A stretch of DNA of 32,961 bases, from positions 1-32,961 of the forward strand of contig CAKZYJ010000102.1 in NCBI GenBank assembly GCA_937884755.1, in the 5' to 3' direction. Of the stretch, positions 1-7,801 are shown piece by piece. Numbering within the stretch: the first letter of the stretch is position 1; each line of letters starts with the position of its first letter. The notes under the pieces were generated by a model. That model saw nothing but the letters and a program-made list of their open reading frames with translations. It had not been told where the DNA came from and searched no databases. Source of the DNA: an uncultured Flammeovirgaceae bacterium (GTDB lineage: Bacteria > Bacteroidota > Bacteroidia > Cytophagales > Cyclobacteriaceae). The position numbers and the translations under genes are program-made.

Positions 1-15
1 GCACCAAAAAATATC

Positions 16-1362
16 ATGATTGTATCATTTGCGGTATTGAGGTACAATATGTTGGGGATATTGTTTGGCTTAATGCTAGGACCGATACTTTCGGCCCAAA
101 CGCCAATCAACCAAGTGCCTTTCGAGGGCCAATACCGCGATATAGTCATTCCCCAAAATATTACCGCCAAGTACCTCGTACTAACGGCCGTAGGGGGAGA
201 CGGTGGATGGATTGAACGCAACCAATATAAATTTGGGGGCGGAGAAGGCGCCTTTGTCAAAACGGCCTTTGCTATTGGGAAAGGTGCCAACCAGCTTCAT
301 CCTGGCGATACCATTCGGTTTATGGTTGGCGGAAAAGGCGATAGCCAACAATACACCGATAAGAGTGGAGCGCCTACCGGGGTGGGTGGCGGGGGTGGTA
401 CCGGAATTGCCGCTAGGGGGTTAGACGGAAAATGGAAGATTTTACTGGTAGCCGGTGGTGGCGGCGGAGCCTATTGGAGTTGGAGCGGAGGAAGCGCTGG
501 AAATCCGGGACATGCCTATAAAAATGCATCCTCAGCCATCGGAGATGGACAAGCGGGCGTACGAATCCGTCCCAAAGAAAACGAAGGTGAATCCTGCGGT
601 GCCGGTGCCTTTGGATCATCCTACCCATTTCCGCTAAGCCTGGGAAGCATAAAAAGTAATGCCGGCTGGCCGGCGGGTCCCGATTACGGGGAACCAACCG
701 GCGGGTCTGGTTCCGACCAGGGAAATGGTTCGTTTTTTTCCGGAGGTTGGGGCTTTGGGGCAGGTGGCATTGGTCAGACAAAATACATTCTAGGTGGTGG
801 TGGTGGCGGTTATTCCGGCGGAGCGGGCGGCCAATCCGGTAAGGGAGGCAGCAGTTTTGTCAATGAGCAATTAGAGCATGGCCCCATCCTCACCTACGCC
901 GGAGCCACCATCCAACAGCCGATGGATGGGTACGCCCTGTATGAATTTACGGATTCCAACACCTTATACCGCACCGTCCGTTTGGAAAAGGCCCTACATA
1001 AATGCCTGGACGTGTACGAGGGAAAAACAGTCAGTCCGAGGAATGTGCAGCTAGCTCCGTGTACGGATAGTAGTTCACAACATTGGTTGCTGGACGGGCT
1101 CTTCGTCAGAATGGCTCAGAATCCTGGCAAATGCCTGAACTTGAAGGACTCCCAGACCGAGAATTACGCCAACATCGAGGTTGATGATTGCCACGGCGGA
1201 ACCAACCAGCAGTGGATCTTCGACGCTCAAGCCCGAGTTTTTCGAACTGCCGTAGATCCGGAAAAATGCCTGGATGCCGATAAGGGACTCCTTACGGATG
1301 GTACTAACGTTCATTTGTACGATTGCAATGGATCCGATGCTCAGCGCTGGTTGATTCAATAA
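16..1362 (+). CDS. Secreted glycine-rich protein with C-terminal ricin-type lectin domain
   Basis: This is a predicted exported protein of 448 residues. A hydrophobic signal peptide ends near ILSAQ (residue 27). The true start may be the second ATG at position 49, which leaves a more usual signal peptide. Residues about 30-310 are very rich in glycine, with runs such as VAGGGGGAYW and GGGGGGYSGGAGG. They are clearly related to the protein at 7802-8830 (shared features: a DGGWIE block, GGGGGTG, LLVAGGGGG). Residues about 315-448 form a ricin B-type beta-trefoil, with three repeats containing KCLD/KCLN and QxW-like endings (SSQHW, NQQW, AQRW). Such domains usually bind sugars. The role is probably cell-surface or extracellular carbohydrate binding. 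It may be the first gene of an operon with the next two genes. Its promoter lies outside the window. Confidence 0.8.
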   Translation: MIVSFAVLRYNMLGILFGLMLGPILSAQTPINQVPFEGQYRDIVIPQNITAKYLVLTAVGGDGGWIERNQYKFGGGEGAFVKTAFAIGKGANQLHPGDTIRFMVGGKGDSQQYTDKSGAPTGVGGGGGTGIAARGLDGKWKILLVAGGGGGAYWSWSGGSAGNPGHAYKNASSAIGDGQAGVRIRPKENEGESCGAGAFGSSYPFPLSLGSIKSNAGWPAGPDYGEPTGGSGSDQGNGSFFSGGWGFGAGGIGQTKYILGGGGGGYSGGAGGQSGKGGSSFVNEQLEHGPILTYAGATIQQPMDGYALYEFTDSNTLYRTVRLEKALHKCLDVYEGKTVSPRNVQLAPCTDSSSQHWLLDGLFVRMAQNPGKCLNLKDSQTENYANIEVDDCHGGTNQQWIFDAQARVFRTAVDPEKCLDADKGLLTDGTNVHLYDCNGSDAQRWLIQ

Positions 1363-1399
1363 TTTGAAATTTAAGTAATAACCAAAATTAAAAAATGTC

Positions 1400-1828
1400 A
1401 TGTCTAAATACCTATTAATTCTCTTTCTTTCGTTTTTCTCTATTCCCACTTTTGGACAAAGTGAAACCGAAAAGCCTTATGTCATTGAAAATTACTATCG
1501 CATAAAATGGGGTCATCAGGAAACATTTATTGAATTGTATAAAAAGAACCATTATCCGATAGTCCGGAAAATGCAAGAGCTAGGATACATCACCGAGATC
1601 ATTGCTGAGAGATCTCCTTTTCACACCCCGGAACCCAATCGGTGGGACTTCCGCATCCGATTGGTCTTTAAAAACCTGGCGGCCGCCTTTGAAGAAGAGG
1701 CTTGGGCAGAGGTTTCTAAAGAATTATTTCCCGACCGAGAGCGCCTCAAACAGGAAGAACAAAAGCGTTTTGAATTGCTATTGGCGCATTGGGACTTTAT
1801 CCTGACCCCGGTCAATTTAAGTGAATAG
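1400..1828 (+). CDS. Small secreted protein of unknown function
   Basis: The gene encodes 142 residues beginning with a clear signal peptide (residues 1-20, ending PTFGQ). The mature part is charged, has no cysteine pairs, and contains the segment YYRIKWGHQETFIELYKK. Its pattern of alternating strands and helices would suit a small ferredoxin-like alpha+beta barrel, but I cannot assign a family from sequence alone. It starts 37 bp after the glycine-rich lectin gene and ends 58 bp before the methyltransferase gene, on the same strand, so co-transcription is likely. It is predicted to act in the periplasm or outside the cell. Confidence 0.7.
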   Translation: MSKYLLILFLSFFSIPTFGQSETEKPYVIENYYRIKWGHQETFIELYKKNHYPIVRKMQELGYITEIIAERSPFHTPEPNRWDFRIRLVFKNLAAAFEEEAWAEVSKELFPDRERLKQEEQKRFELLLAHWDFILTPVNLSE

Positions 1829-1886
1829 CCGCAATAGCTCACTTTCGCACCACCCACAATTTTTCTAATCATTTAAGATCTTGACG

Positions 1887-2624
1887 ATGAATACTTCTGA
1901 CTATAATTTCATTGCTGAAGCGTATAAACGCTCCAAACAGCTACCCTTCCGGCTCTACGTGGAATCTTACTCGCTCCATCAGATGATGGGCGATATAACC
2001 GGATTCAATATCCTGGATCTGGCTTGTGGAGAAGGGTTTTACACCCGTAAGTTGAAAGAAGCAGGGGCAAACCGGGTACTTGGGGTAGACCTGTCCGCTA
2101 AAATGATTGAACTGGCCGAAGCCCACGAGCGAACCCATCTGATAGGATGTCAGTACCTGGTGTCGGACGTGGCTAAGTTGCCTTATTTAGGGATATTCGA
2201 TAAAGTGGTGGCTATGTACCTACTCAATTATGCCCGAACCAAGGAAGAGTTGGTAAGCTACTGTCGGGCGGCCTATCACCAGTTGCGGTCCGGCGGTTTC
2301 TTCATTGGTTATAATGACAATCCGTTTAATCCGGTCGAAGAATACTCGAGCTACCGCAAATATGGATTTACCAAACAAGCCAAAGAAGACCGACAGGAAG
2401 GCGATCCGATCCACTATACCTTCTATAACACAGATGATACGGTTTTTACCTTCGATAATTACTACCTCCGTCCGCAGACCTATGCGGAAGCCTTTACCGA
2501 AGCCGGCTTTACCAGATTTCAGTGGGTAGCGCCTGAATTGCATCCTTCTCAACTCGACGATCCATTTTGGGGGCAGTTCATGACCCATCCGCCAGTGATT
2601 GGTTTCCTAGCGGAAAAAAAGTAA
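1887..2624 (+). CDS. Class I SAM-dependent methyltransferase (copy 1)
   Basis: The 245-residue protein has the Rossmann-type SAM-binding motif I, ILDLACGEGFYTRKL, at about residues 42-56. An acidic end of strand 2 (VLGVDLS) and a motif resembling post-I/II (YLVSDVAKLP, then FDKVVAMYLLNYA) follow. It has no signal peptide and is cytoplasmic. I chose the ATG at 1887 over the in-frame TTG at 1881 because the ATG start gives the same N-terminus (MNTSDYNFIA) and length as its paralogue at 21511-22248 (METAVYDSIA). The two are obvious duplicates along their whole length. The substrate is unknown. The paralogue lies under repeat-controlled promoter P7. This copy has no such repeats immediately upstream and is probably read from a promoter outside the window. 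Confidence 0.85.
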   Translation: MNTSDYNFIAEAYKRSKQLPFRLYVESYSLHQMMGDITGFNILDLACGEGFYTRKLKEAGANRVLGVDLSAKMIELAEAHERTHLIGCQYLVSDVAKLPYLGIFDKVVAMYLLNYARTKEELVSYCRAAYHQLRSGGFFIGYNDNPFNPVEEYSSYRKYGFTKQAKEDRQEGDPIHYTFYNTDDTVFTFDNYYLRPQTYAEAFTEAGFTRFQWVAPELHPSQLDDPFWGQFMTHPPVIGFLAEKK

Positions 2625-2654
2625 TGACGCTTGACATTTGAGCCTTAAGAAACA

Positions 2655-2756
2655 ACAATAGTACACATCATACAACGATAGTGCACGCTTAGATACAATA
2701 GACCACATATTAAAGACCATAGTTCACACTTATTTTTCTATTGTGAACCAAGTTTG
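2655..2756 (+). promoter_or_regulatory. Promoter P1 with four tandem ACAATAG-type operator repeats
   Basis: Four direct copies of a 14-bp core begin at 2655 (ACAATAGTACACAT), 2675 (ACGATAGTGCACGC), 2695 (ACAATAGACCACAT) and 2716 (ACCATAGTTCACAC), so the spacing is 20, 20 and 21 bp. The TTTG of a -7 element (CAAGTTTG) begins at 2753, 37 bp after the start of the last core. Transcription would start shortly after 2756, giving a leader of about 18 nt before the ATG at 2779. The arrangement matches P2-P7 in this window. An inverted repeat, GTTCACA (2722-2728) and TGTGAAC (2742-2748), overlaps the last site. That these are activator sites is inference; the repeats themselves are seen directly. Confidence 0.8.
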
Positions 2757-2778
2757 TATTAATCAAAAAATACTAACT

Positions 2779-4209
2779 ATGAATTCTATTAAAATATTTT
2801 TTGCGCTGTTTCTAACCCTCCTTATTGGTAGTCGTCATAATGATGAGGCGCAGACGGAATCAAATCATGCTGCTGAAATTGTCATTAGGATCAATGGATT
2901 ATCCGATGTTTGGATCTATCTGAATGGTGTACACCAGAACGTAAAATCGAGAATAGATTCCGCTTACGTTAATACGGAAGGCAAGGCTAACTTCCGCCGT
3001 CAAGTAGGCTATGAGCCAGGGGAGTATACGGTTATCCTACCCGACAGCTCTTTCTTTCAGCTACTACTGGACCAGGATCAATCTTTTAGCCTGGAAACCG
3101 AGTTTCCTGACCTTACTGCCCAAATGCAGGTGGAAGGTAGTCTCGAAAATGAATTGTTATACAAGAGCATCAAATTTTCGATGGATCAGGAAAAACGGTT
3201 TCATAACGAAATCCAACGGCTACAAGAAGAAAATTCCTTACAACCGGAGGATGATCAAACTCAACAGCTGAGACAGCAATATTTTGCTGAACAAACTGAT
3301 TTTTTGGGTAATATTTTCAATCAGTACCCGAATGCCTTGTTTACAAAATATCAAGCGGCCCAGCAGCAACCCGCCGTCCTTCGAAGTATATTATCCAATC
3401 CTACTATTGATAATGCGGAACGACAGTACTTAATGCTGGATCATTTTTGGGACAATGTCGACTTTTCTGATGAAAGGCTACTGCACACGCCCGTCGTCTT
3501 TACTAAGCTTCTGGAGTACTTATATAATTATGTGCCCGACCAAACCCGCGTCAAGATCCAAGCCATTGATCTACTGATGCATAAAGTGCTTCCATTCCCG
3601 AAATATTATCGCTTCTTCGCGGAATGGATAGCGCAAGAGTATCAACCGCCGCAAGATCCATATTTAGATTCGGAAGCCATCTACGTGCACATGGTAGACC
3701 ATTATCTGACCTACGAACGAGCTTTCTGGGCCGATTCCGTACAGGTCTATGCCTGGCAATTCCGTACCGAAGACAAGATCAATAGTTTAATCGGGAAAAA
3801 AGGCACTGACATTAAGGCGAAGGATCCACAAGGTCGTATCCGTGCTCTGTATGATGTACGAGCCCCGTACGTTGCCCTGTTCTTTTATCACGCGGAATGC
3901 GATCACTGTATTGAGGCTACCCCTAAGCTGATGCAACTGTACCATGAATACAAGAATAAAGGCTTGGAAGTATACGCCATTGCTATGGACACCCCGGATA
4001 AGGAATGGAAGAAATTCATAACCGAACAAGGCGTGCAATGGATCAATGTAACCGATCAGGATAACCCAGAAATCCGTTCTAATTACTACATTCCGGGTAC
4101 CCCTTATATATACCTATTGAATCCGAACCGGACAATTATCGGAAAAGATGTACCCATCGAGGCCATCCCACTCCTGATGGAGCAAGACCGGCGGGTGGCC
4201 TCCCAATGA
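2779..4209 (+). CDS. TlpA/ResA-like thioredoxin-domain envelope protein (copy 1)
   Basis: The mature protein has an N-terminal DUF4369-like beta domain (residues about 35-125), a long mostly helical middle resembling the DUF5106 region, and a C-terminal thioredoxin-like domain with the redox motif C374-D-H-C377. A following cis-proline segment, YIPGTPYIYLL, is also present. Such proteins handle disulfides or reduce oxidised targets in the periplasm. I chose the ATG at 2779 over the in-frame GTG at 2743, because that GTG lies upstream of the likely transcription start of promoter P1. The paralogue at 11490-12941 is a lipoprotein candidate. Here the expected lipobox cysteine is replaced (IGSR), so anchoring may differ. 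The gene starts a plus-strand run that continues through the secretin. Confidence 0.85.
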   Translation: MNSIKIFFALFLTLLIGSRHNDEAQTESNHAAEIVIRINGLSDVWIYLNGVHQNVKSRIDSAYVNTEGKANFRRQVGYEPGEYTVILPDSSFFQLLLDQDQSFSLETEFPDLTAQMQVEGSLENELLYKSIKFSMDQEKRFHNEIQRLQEENSLQPEDDQTQQLRQQYFAEQTDFLGNIFNQYPNALFTKYQAAQQQPAVLRSILSNPTIDNAERQYLMLDHFWDNVDFSDERLLHTPVVFTKLLEYLYNYVPDQTRVKIQAIDLLMHKVLPFPKYYRFFAEWIAQEYQPPQDPYLDSEAIYVHMVDHYLTYERAFWADSVQVYAWQFRTEDKINSLIGKKGTDIKAKDPQGRIRALYDVRAPYVALFFYHAECDHCIEATPKLMQLYHEYKNKGLEVYAIAMDTPDKEWKKFITEQGVQWINVTDQDNPEIRSNYYIPGTPYIYLLNPNRTIIGKDVPIEAIPLLMEQDRRVASQ

Positions 4210-4242
4210 GGTAGACTTATTCAAAACTAATGCTGCTAGATT

Positions 4243-5346
4243 GTGAAAAATAGTATAATACGAATAATGTTCCTGCTCGTGGTCGGGTGGTTATTGCCCC
4301 TTGAAGTGTGGTCTCAGCAAATTGTACGCGAGTACAAAATCCAGAACCTCATTTCAGAAGTAGTGTTGCAACAATTTCAACAGATCAACCAAAACGTAGA
4401 CATCTACGAACACAAAGAAGGCAACCGCCTCATTCTGGTAGGCCAGCCAAACGATATCGTGACCGCTATAGAACAGTTGGAGCTGCTGGATACCCAACAG
4501 ATGATGATCACTATTGACTTCATGCTCGTGGAGTATTTTCATGAGCGTGATTTTGATTGGGGCATTGATATTACTCGAGGTACTACTGGTAACTTTAATA
4601 ATATCGGCTATACCCCAGGGACGGTTGGCAGCAATCTATCTTTTGCTTTTGATGCTTTAACCAAACTCACCCCTAATTTCCAGGTTAACATACGGGCACT
4701 GGTATCCAACGGAAAGGCCAAGATATTGACCAATCCCCATGTGGTGGTGGAAAGTGGAAGAGAAGCGAACCTGAATATCAAGGACCGTCGAACCATTGTA
4801 CTAGAGACGGCTACTATCAATGGGGTCACCACTACTTTACAGAATATTGAGGCCGGCATTGATCTGAGAGTAACCCCGGTGTCCACTCACGATTCCCTGA
4901 TCCACCTGAATGTGCAAGGGGTCATCTCCGAATTTTTGCCTTTTTCCAATGCTGGCGAATTCCTCATTGAAGAAAATAGCATCTTTACCCAAGTAGATGT
5001 AAAAAGTGGTCATACACTGATTCTGGGGGGGCTAATTCTGGAACAAACCAACGTTGTAGAAGGTGGCACGCCCGGCTTGAGAAAAGTCCCCCTGCTGGGG
5101 TTGCTTTTTAGAACTAGAAGAGAGATAAAAAACTATGTAGAGCGGGTACTTTATATCACACCCTACTTACATCCAGTTGCAGATATTGGAGAATATGAGC
5201 AAATCCGTAAGATGACGCCTTTTGAAAATGAGGTGGAAAAGATCATTGAGCAGGATCCTGAGTTCTTGAAATACCGTAAAACAAAACAGTCGATGAAAAG
5301 GAACCGGAAAGAAAGCCGGAGAAATAGAAACGAACCGCCCGAATAA
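4243..5346 (+). CDS. Short orphan secretin-domain outer-membrane protein
   Basis: The protein has 367 residues and starts at GTG, giving a signal peptide that ends EVWSQ (residue 25). A single small N-type domain (about residues 28-90, EYKIQNL to EQLELLD) leads into a secretin core (about 95-310). The core contains LTNPHVVVESGREANL, the TPVSTHDSLIHLNVQ strand, the VDVKSGHTLILGGLI block and the typical GxPGLRKVPLLGLLF ending. Secretins form ring-shaped outer-membrane channels in type II/III secretion and type IV pili. GspD and PilQ are much longer and carry several N-domains, so this is a minimal version. No other secretion genes are nearby. A basic C-terminal tail (KRNRKESRRNR) is unusual. 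It begins 33 bp after the TlpA-like gene and is probably in the P1 operon. Confidence 0.85.
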   Translation: MKNSIIRIMFLLVVGWLLPLEVWSQQIVREYKIQNLISEVVLQQFQQINQNVDIYEHKEGNRLILVGQPNDIVTAIEQLELLDTQQMMITIDFMLVEYFHERDFDWGIDITRGTTGNFNNIGYTPGTVGSNLSFAFDALTKLTPNFQVNIRALVSNGKAKILTNPHVVVESGREANLNIKDRRTIVLETATINGVTTTLQNIEAGIDLRVTPVSTHDSLIHLNVQGVISEFLPFSNAGEFLIEENSIFTQVDVKSGHTLILGGLILEQTNVVEGGTPGLRKVPLLGLLFRTRREIKNYVERVLYITPYLHPVADIGEYEQIRKMTPFENEVEKIIEQDPEFLKYRKTKQSMKRNRKESRRNRNEPPE

Positions 5347-5372
5347 TTGTAGTTCCGAAAAAATTGTCAAAG

Positions 5373-6059
5373 ATGAAAAATACGCTCCCAGTAATTACTC
5401 TCCTTACTTTTGTTGGCCTGTTATCTTGTGATCAGATTGACTTTCTTCCCATCAAGGGAACTATAGAAGGCATTATCACGGACAATAATGGAGTACTCCT
5501 GCCAGGGATAGACATTACGGCAACTTTTGAAGCTCCTTCTGAAAGTGGGCAGGCCCAGGAGGAAATCCTTACAACAACCACCGATGCGGAGGGGTATTAC
5601 CGTTTAACCGAACTCTGGGATGAGGTTTCCCTCAGTATAAACAATCCGGGTTTCCGCCCGGTATTCAGACAGGTTGACTTGGCAGAAAAGTATAATCCGC
5701 AGTTGGATATTACGCTGGAAGGCAGTCCTAGCATTCTGGCTATAGTGCCCAACGCCACCGCACTTTCAGCTAGCACCCAGGATACCCTGATCGTGGATAT
5801 AGAGGTATCGGACACTTTCAACAGCGAGGAGCGATTTTATGAGGTGAATCTTTTGTTGCAAAATGAAGCCGGAGTTACCCAGGCCATCATACCGGCTACG
5901 AACACCTTTGCGGGCAGCGAACGGTTTCTTTTTGAGGCATTGGCTATGGTGGATGATCTACAACTCCCCCTAGGCAGCTATACAATAACCGCAGAGGTTC
6001 TTGATTCGGATGGAAATATTCAGCAAAAGCAGGGAGAGCAAGCAGTAATTATAGAATAG
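5373..6059 (+). CDS. Lipoprotein with carboxypeptidase-regulatory-like beta-sandwich domain
   Basis: The gene encodes 228 residues starting at the ATG at 5373; an in-frame TTG three codons upstream is less likely. The signal peptide ends with a good lipobox, GLLSC, at residue 19, so it should be a lipoprotein. Residues about 27-115 look like a CarboxypepD_reg/Cna-B type domain (GTIEGIITDNNGVLLPGIDI, DAEGYYRLTEL). A second Ig-like beta domain covers about residues 120-228 and ends SYTITAEVLDSDGN. Such modules are structural or adhesive parts of Bacteroidota surface proteins. It lies 26 bp after the secretin and may be a partner of it, for example as an outer-membrane assembly or pilotin-like component, though that is only inference from position. 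Confidence 0.75.
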   Translation: MKNTLPVITLLTFVGLLSCDQIDFLPIKGTIEGIITDNNGVLLPGIDITATFEAPSESGQAQEEILTTTTDAEGYYRLTELWDEVSLSINNPGFRPVFRQVDLAEKYNPQLDITLEGSPSILAIVPNATALSASTQDTLIVDIEVSDTFNSEERFYEVNLLLQNEAGVTQAIIPATNTFAGSERFLFEALAMVDDLQLPLGSYTITAEVLDSDGNIQQKQGEQAVIIE

Positions 6060-6071
6060 CTTAAATTTGGC

Positions 6072-6611
6072 ATGGATACTATTGAAAAGGAAAAAACGCT
6101 AGCTGTCATTGATGTCCAACAAGGATTTATTTCCTCAGTCTCAGCCCATGTTCCTAGTAGAATACGAAAATTAATTGATAGGGTAGATTTTACGCACAGA
6201 ATATTCACTAGATTTAATAATACGTCAAACAGTCAGTATGAAAAATTACTAGGATGGACGAAGCTTAAGCATAAATCAGAAACTGACATTGTCACTGATC
6301 TTCAAAATAAGGCCACAATCACTATTGATAAGTATGTATATTCTAGTCTAACACCTGAATTCTTAGAATATTTAAATACTCATACTATTCGAGAAATATA
6401 CTTAGCGGGTATAGATACTGATATTTGTGTGCTAAAAACAGCCGTTGATTTATTTGAACACGGATTCAGACCTATTGTATTAGCTGATTGCTGTATGAGC
6501 CACGCTGATATATCTTACCACCAAAAAGCGTTGGATATACTGCCGAGATTTATTGGCAGGGAACAAATCGTTTATGATAGCGCAGAATATTTTAGAAGCT
6601 GTTTCAGTTAG
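6072..6611 (+). CDS. Isochorismatase-family cysteine hydrolase
   Basis: The 179-residue protein has the family catalytic triad. Asp14 lies in AVIDVQQGF, Lys87 in TIDKYVYSS, and Cys119 in GIDTDICVLKTAVD, which follows the usual cis-peptide-type motif. The family includes nicotinamidases, ureidoacrylate amidohydrolases and N-carbamoyl hydrolases; the exact substrate is not evident. It is cytoplasmic, with no signal peptide. It starts 12 bp after the preceding lipoprotein. Its base composition is visibly more AT-rich than its upstream neighbours, which hints at a separate origin. The last codons (about FRSCFS and the stop) lie inside the left arm of a palindromic element (6592-6786), so the C-terminus may have been rewritten by insertion of that element. 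Confidence 0.85.
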   Translation: MDTIEKEKTLAVIDVQQGFISSVSAHVPSRIRKLIDRVDFTHRIFTRFNNTSNSQYEKLLGWTKLKHKSETDIVTDLQNKATITIDKYVYSSLTPEFLEYLNTHTIREIYLAGIDTDICVLKTAVDLFEHGFRPIVLADCCMSHADISYHQKALDILPRFIGREQIVYDSAEYFRSCFS

Positions 6612-6786
6612 TTTTTTCGGGCTGCAAACACGAATTTTGGGCTACAACCGCTCGGCGGTCCGAGTCGTTACTTTTTCAGCCCGTAGCTCTAGCTACGAAC
6701 TTCAAAAGTGCCTCGTTTCGCTCCAAAATTCGTTGTTTTCGTCGGGCGCCGAGCGCTCTCGAACGAATAACTAAAACAGCTTCTTA
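6592..6786. repeat. 195-bp imperfect palindrome (MITE-like or bidirectional terminator-like)
   Basis: The outer arms are TTAGAAGCTGTTTCAGTTA at the left and TAACTAAAACAGCTTCTTAA at the right, nearly perfect reverse complements. A second pair, ACGAATTTTGG and CCAAAATTCGT, lies inside. The centre is GTAGCT-ct-AGCTAC at 6683-6696, which is almost exactly midway between the arms. A third pair, CGCTCGGCG and CGCCGAGCG, is slightly offset. The whole could form a long cruciform or hairpin. It overlaps the stop codon of the isochorismatase gene and carries no gene of its own. Confidence 0.7.
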
Positions 6787-6842
6787 AGCTTGATAAGCCT
6801 ATAATGCCTGGTTGAACAATATCCGTTCGTTCCTTCCTACAT

Positions 6843-7090
6843 TAGGGCAACCTTTAGGTAAGCATAAATTGAATTATTTTGGCCTTGAATAATATCAAAT
6901 GGCCACAAATCACTGATTTGGAGCATTTACACTGGTCAATGATAAGCAGTGAATATAATTTGTTTGCTGCGCTTTTCTCCAGAAACCCTCAAAATGAAGG
7001 CGTTTTGTTCAAAAACGAGGGTTTTTAACAGCAATTTACATACGTAACTTTCTGTATATCAGTATACTAAGTTACCTAAAGGATGCCCTA
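6843..7090. mobile_element. 248-bp MITE-like element with 19-bp terminal inverted repeats
   Basis: TAGGGCAACCTTTAGGTAA at 6843-6861 and TTACCTAAAGGATGCCCTA at 7072-7090 are inverted repeats with one mismatch. Both ends are flanked by CAT (6840-6842 and 7091-7093), which could be a 3-bp target duplication. There is no open reading frame large enough for a transposase, so if mobile it would move with help from another element. An internal terminator-like hairpin is listed separately. Confidence 0.55.
6983..7026 (+). terminator. Rho-independent terminator-like hairpin inside the MITE-like element
   Basis: AAACCCTC (6983-6990) pairs with GAGGGTTT (7017-7024). Within the loop CGTTTT (7001-7006) pairs with AAAACG (7012-7017). 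A run of five T follows (7022-7026). It could end plus-strand transcription coming from the isochorismatase gene. Confidence 0.5.
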
Positions 7091-7124
7091 CATTACAGTA
7101 CGTAAGAATGTTGACGGTACTTCC

Positions 7125-7796
7125 CTATTGGATGTAATTAGTTTTCATCTCCCTTTCTACCTGCTTTACTATTTGACTAACATCGGTTGTATCTAAATAC
7201 TTATCTGCATCCTGATTAATCTTCTTCAGATCATTTAGTGTAAGGTAGTCTGGATGATATACCTCTGAGATTATTGCATATTGATAGCTTTTGTTAGCCT
7301 TTTTTATAGTAAATCCATAAGTATACATTGCCAATTTGGAAGGAGCAATATTCCCCATAAGTTTATAGATGTCCCTATAATCAGAGGAAGGCATAATCTG
7401 GCCGAAAAAAAAGCTTTTCTTTTCGATTTCCCATTGGTTCTCTTTAAAAACTTCTCCAATAGACTGACCCTCCAAAATTTTTCTGTGTTCTTCTATGAAA
7501 ACGCTGTCTATAATCTCGGGGTAAAAAACAAAAGCAAAGATTATAATAATATTCTAATAAACAAGTGAGCTGTAAAAATAAGACACTCTTAGTTTAGCAT
7601 TTTTAGTAAGGACTTGGATGCCATAGCTTCCAAATTTCATTTTAATTCTTTCGCTATTCAGTAATTTAGGGGATAATATAGCGTCAGGAGAGACTGAAGG
7701 TAATTTTGATTGAGGATTTTTATCAGTACAACTAACAAGACCATATAATAAGCCTATCAGTAGAAAAAGAATATGTATAGGATGTACGTTTCTCAT
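7125..7796 (-). pseudogene. Lipoprotein gene of unknown function, interrupted by in-frame TAG
   Basis: Reading leftward from the ATG at 7796, the frame encodes a signal peptide with lipobox LVSC (Cys23) and runs 80 codons to a TAG at 7554-7556. The same frame continues without another stop to 7125, adding 142 codons (for example FYPEIIDSVFIEEHRK and SIGEVFKENQW). The downstream part has no good start of its own and begins with a hydrophobic stretch, so this looks like one gene of about 222 codons broken by a nonsense mutation. The sequence near the stop is also low in complexity, so a small indel may be involved. It is the last gene of the minus-strand operon, 5 bp after the glycine-rich gene, and is more AT-rich than that gene. 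I do not recognise the family. Confidence 0.6.
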
Positions 7797-7801
7797 TTTT
7801 T

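Noticed and set aside
2743-2778. GTG start adding 12 residues to the TlpA-like protein
   Set aside because: It lies before the -7 TTTG of P1, so it would not be on the transcript; the ATG at 2779 starts a clean signal peptide.
6553-6774. 73-codon frame across the palindrome
   Set aside because: It runs through the palindrome and the isochorismatase end in another frame; no sign of coding.
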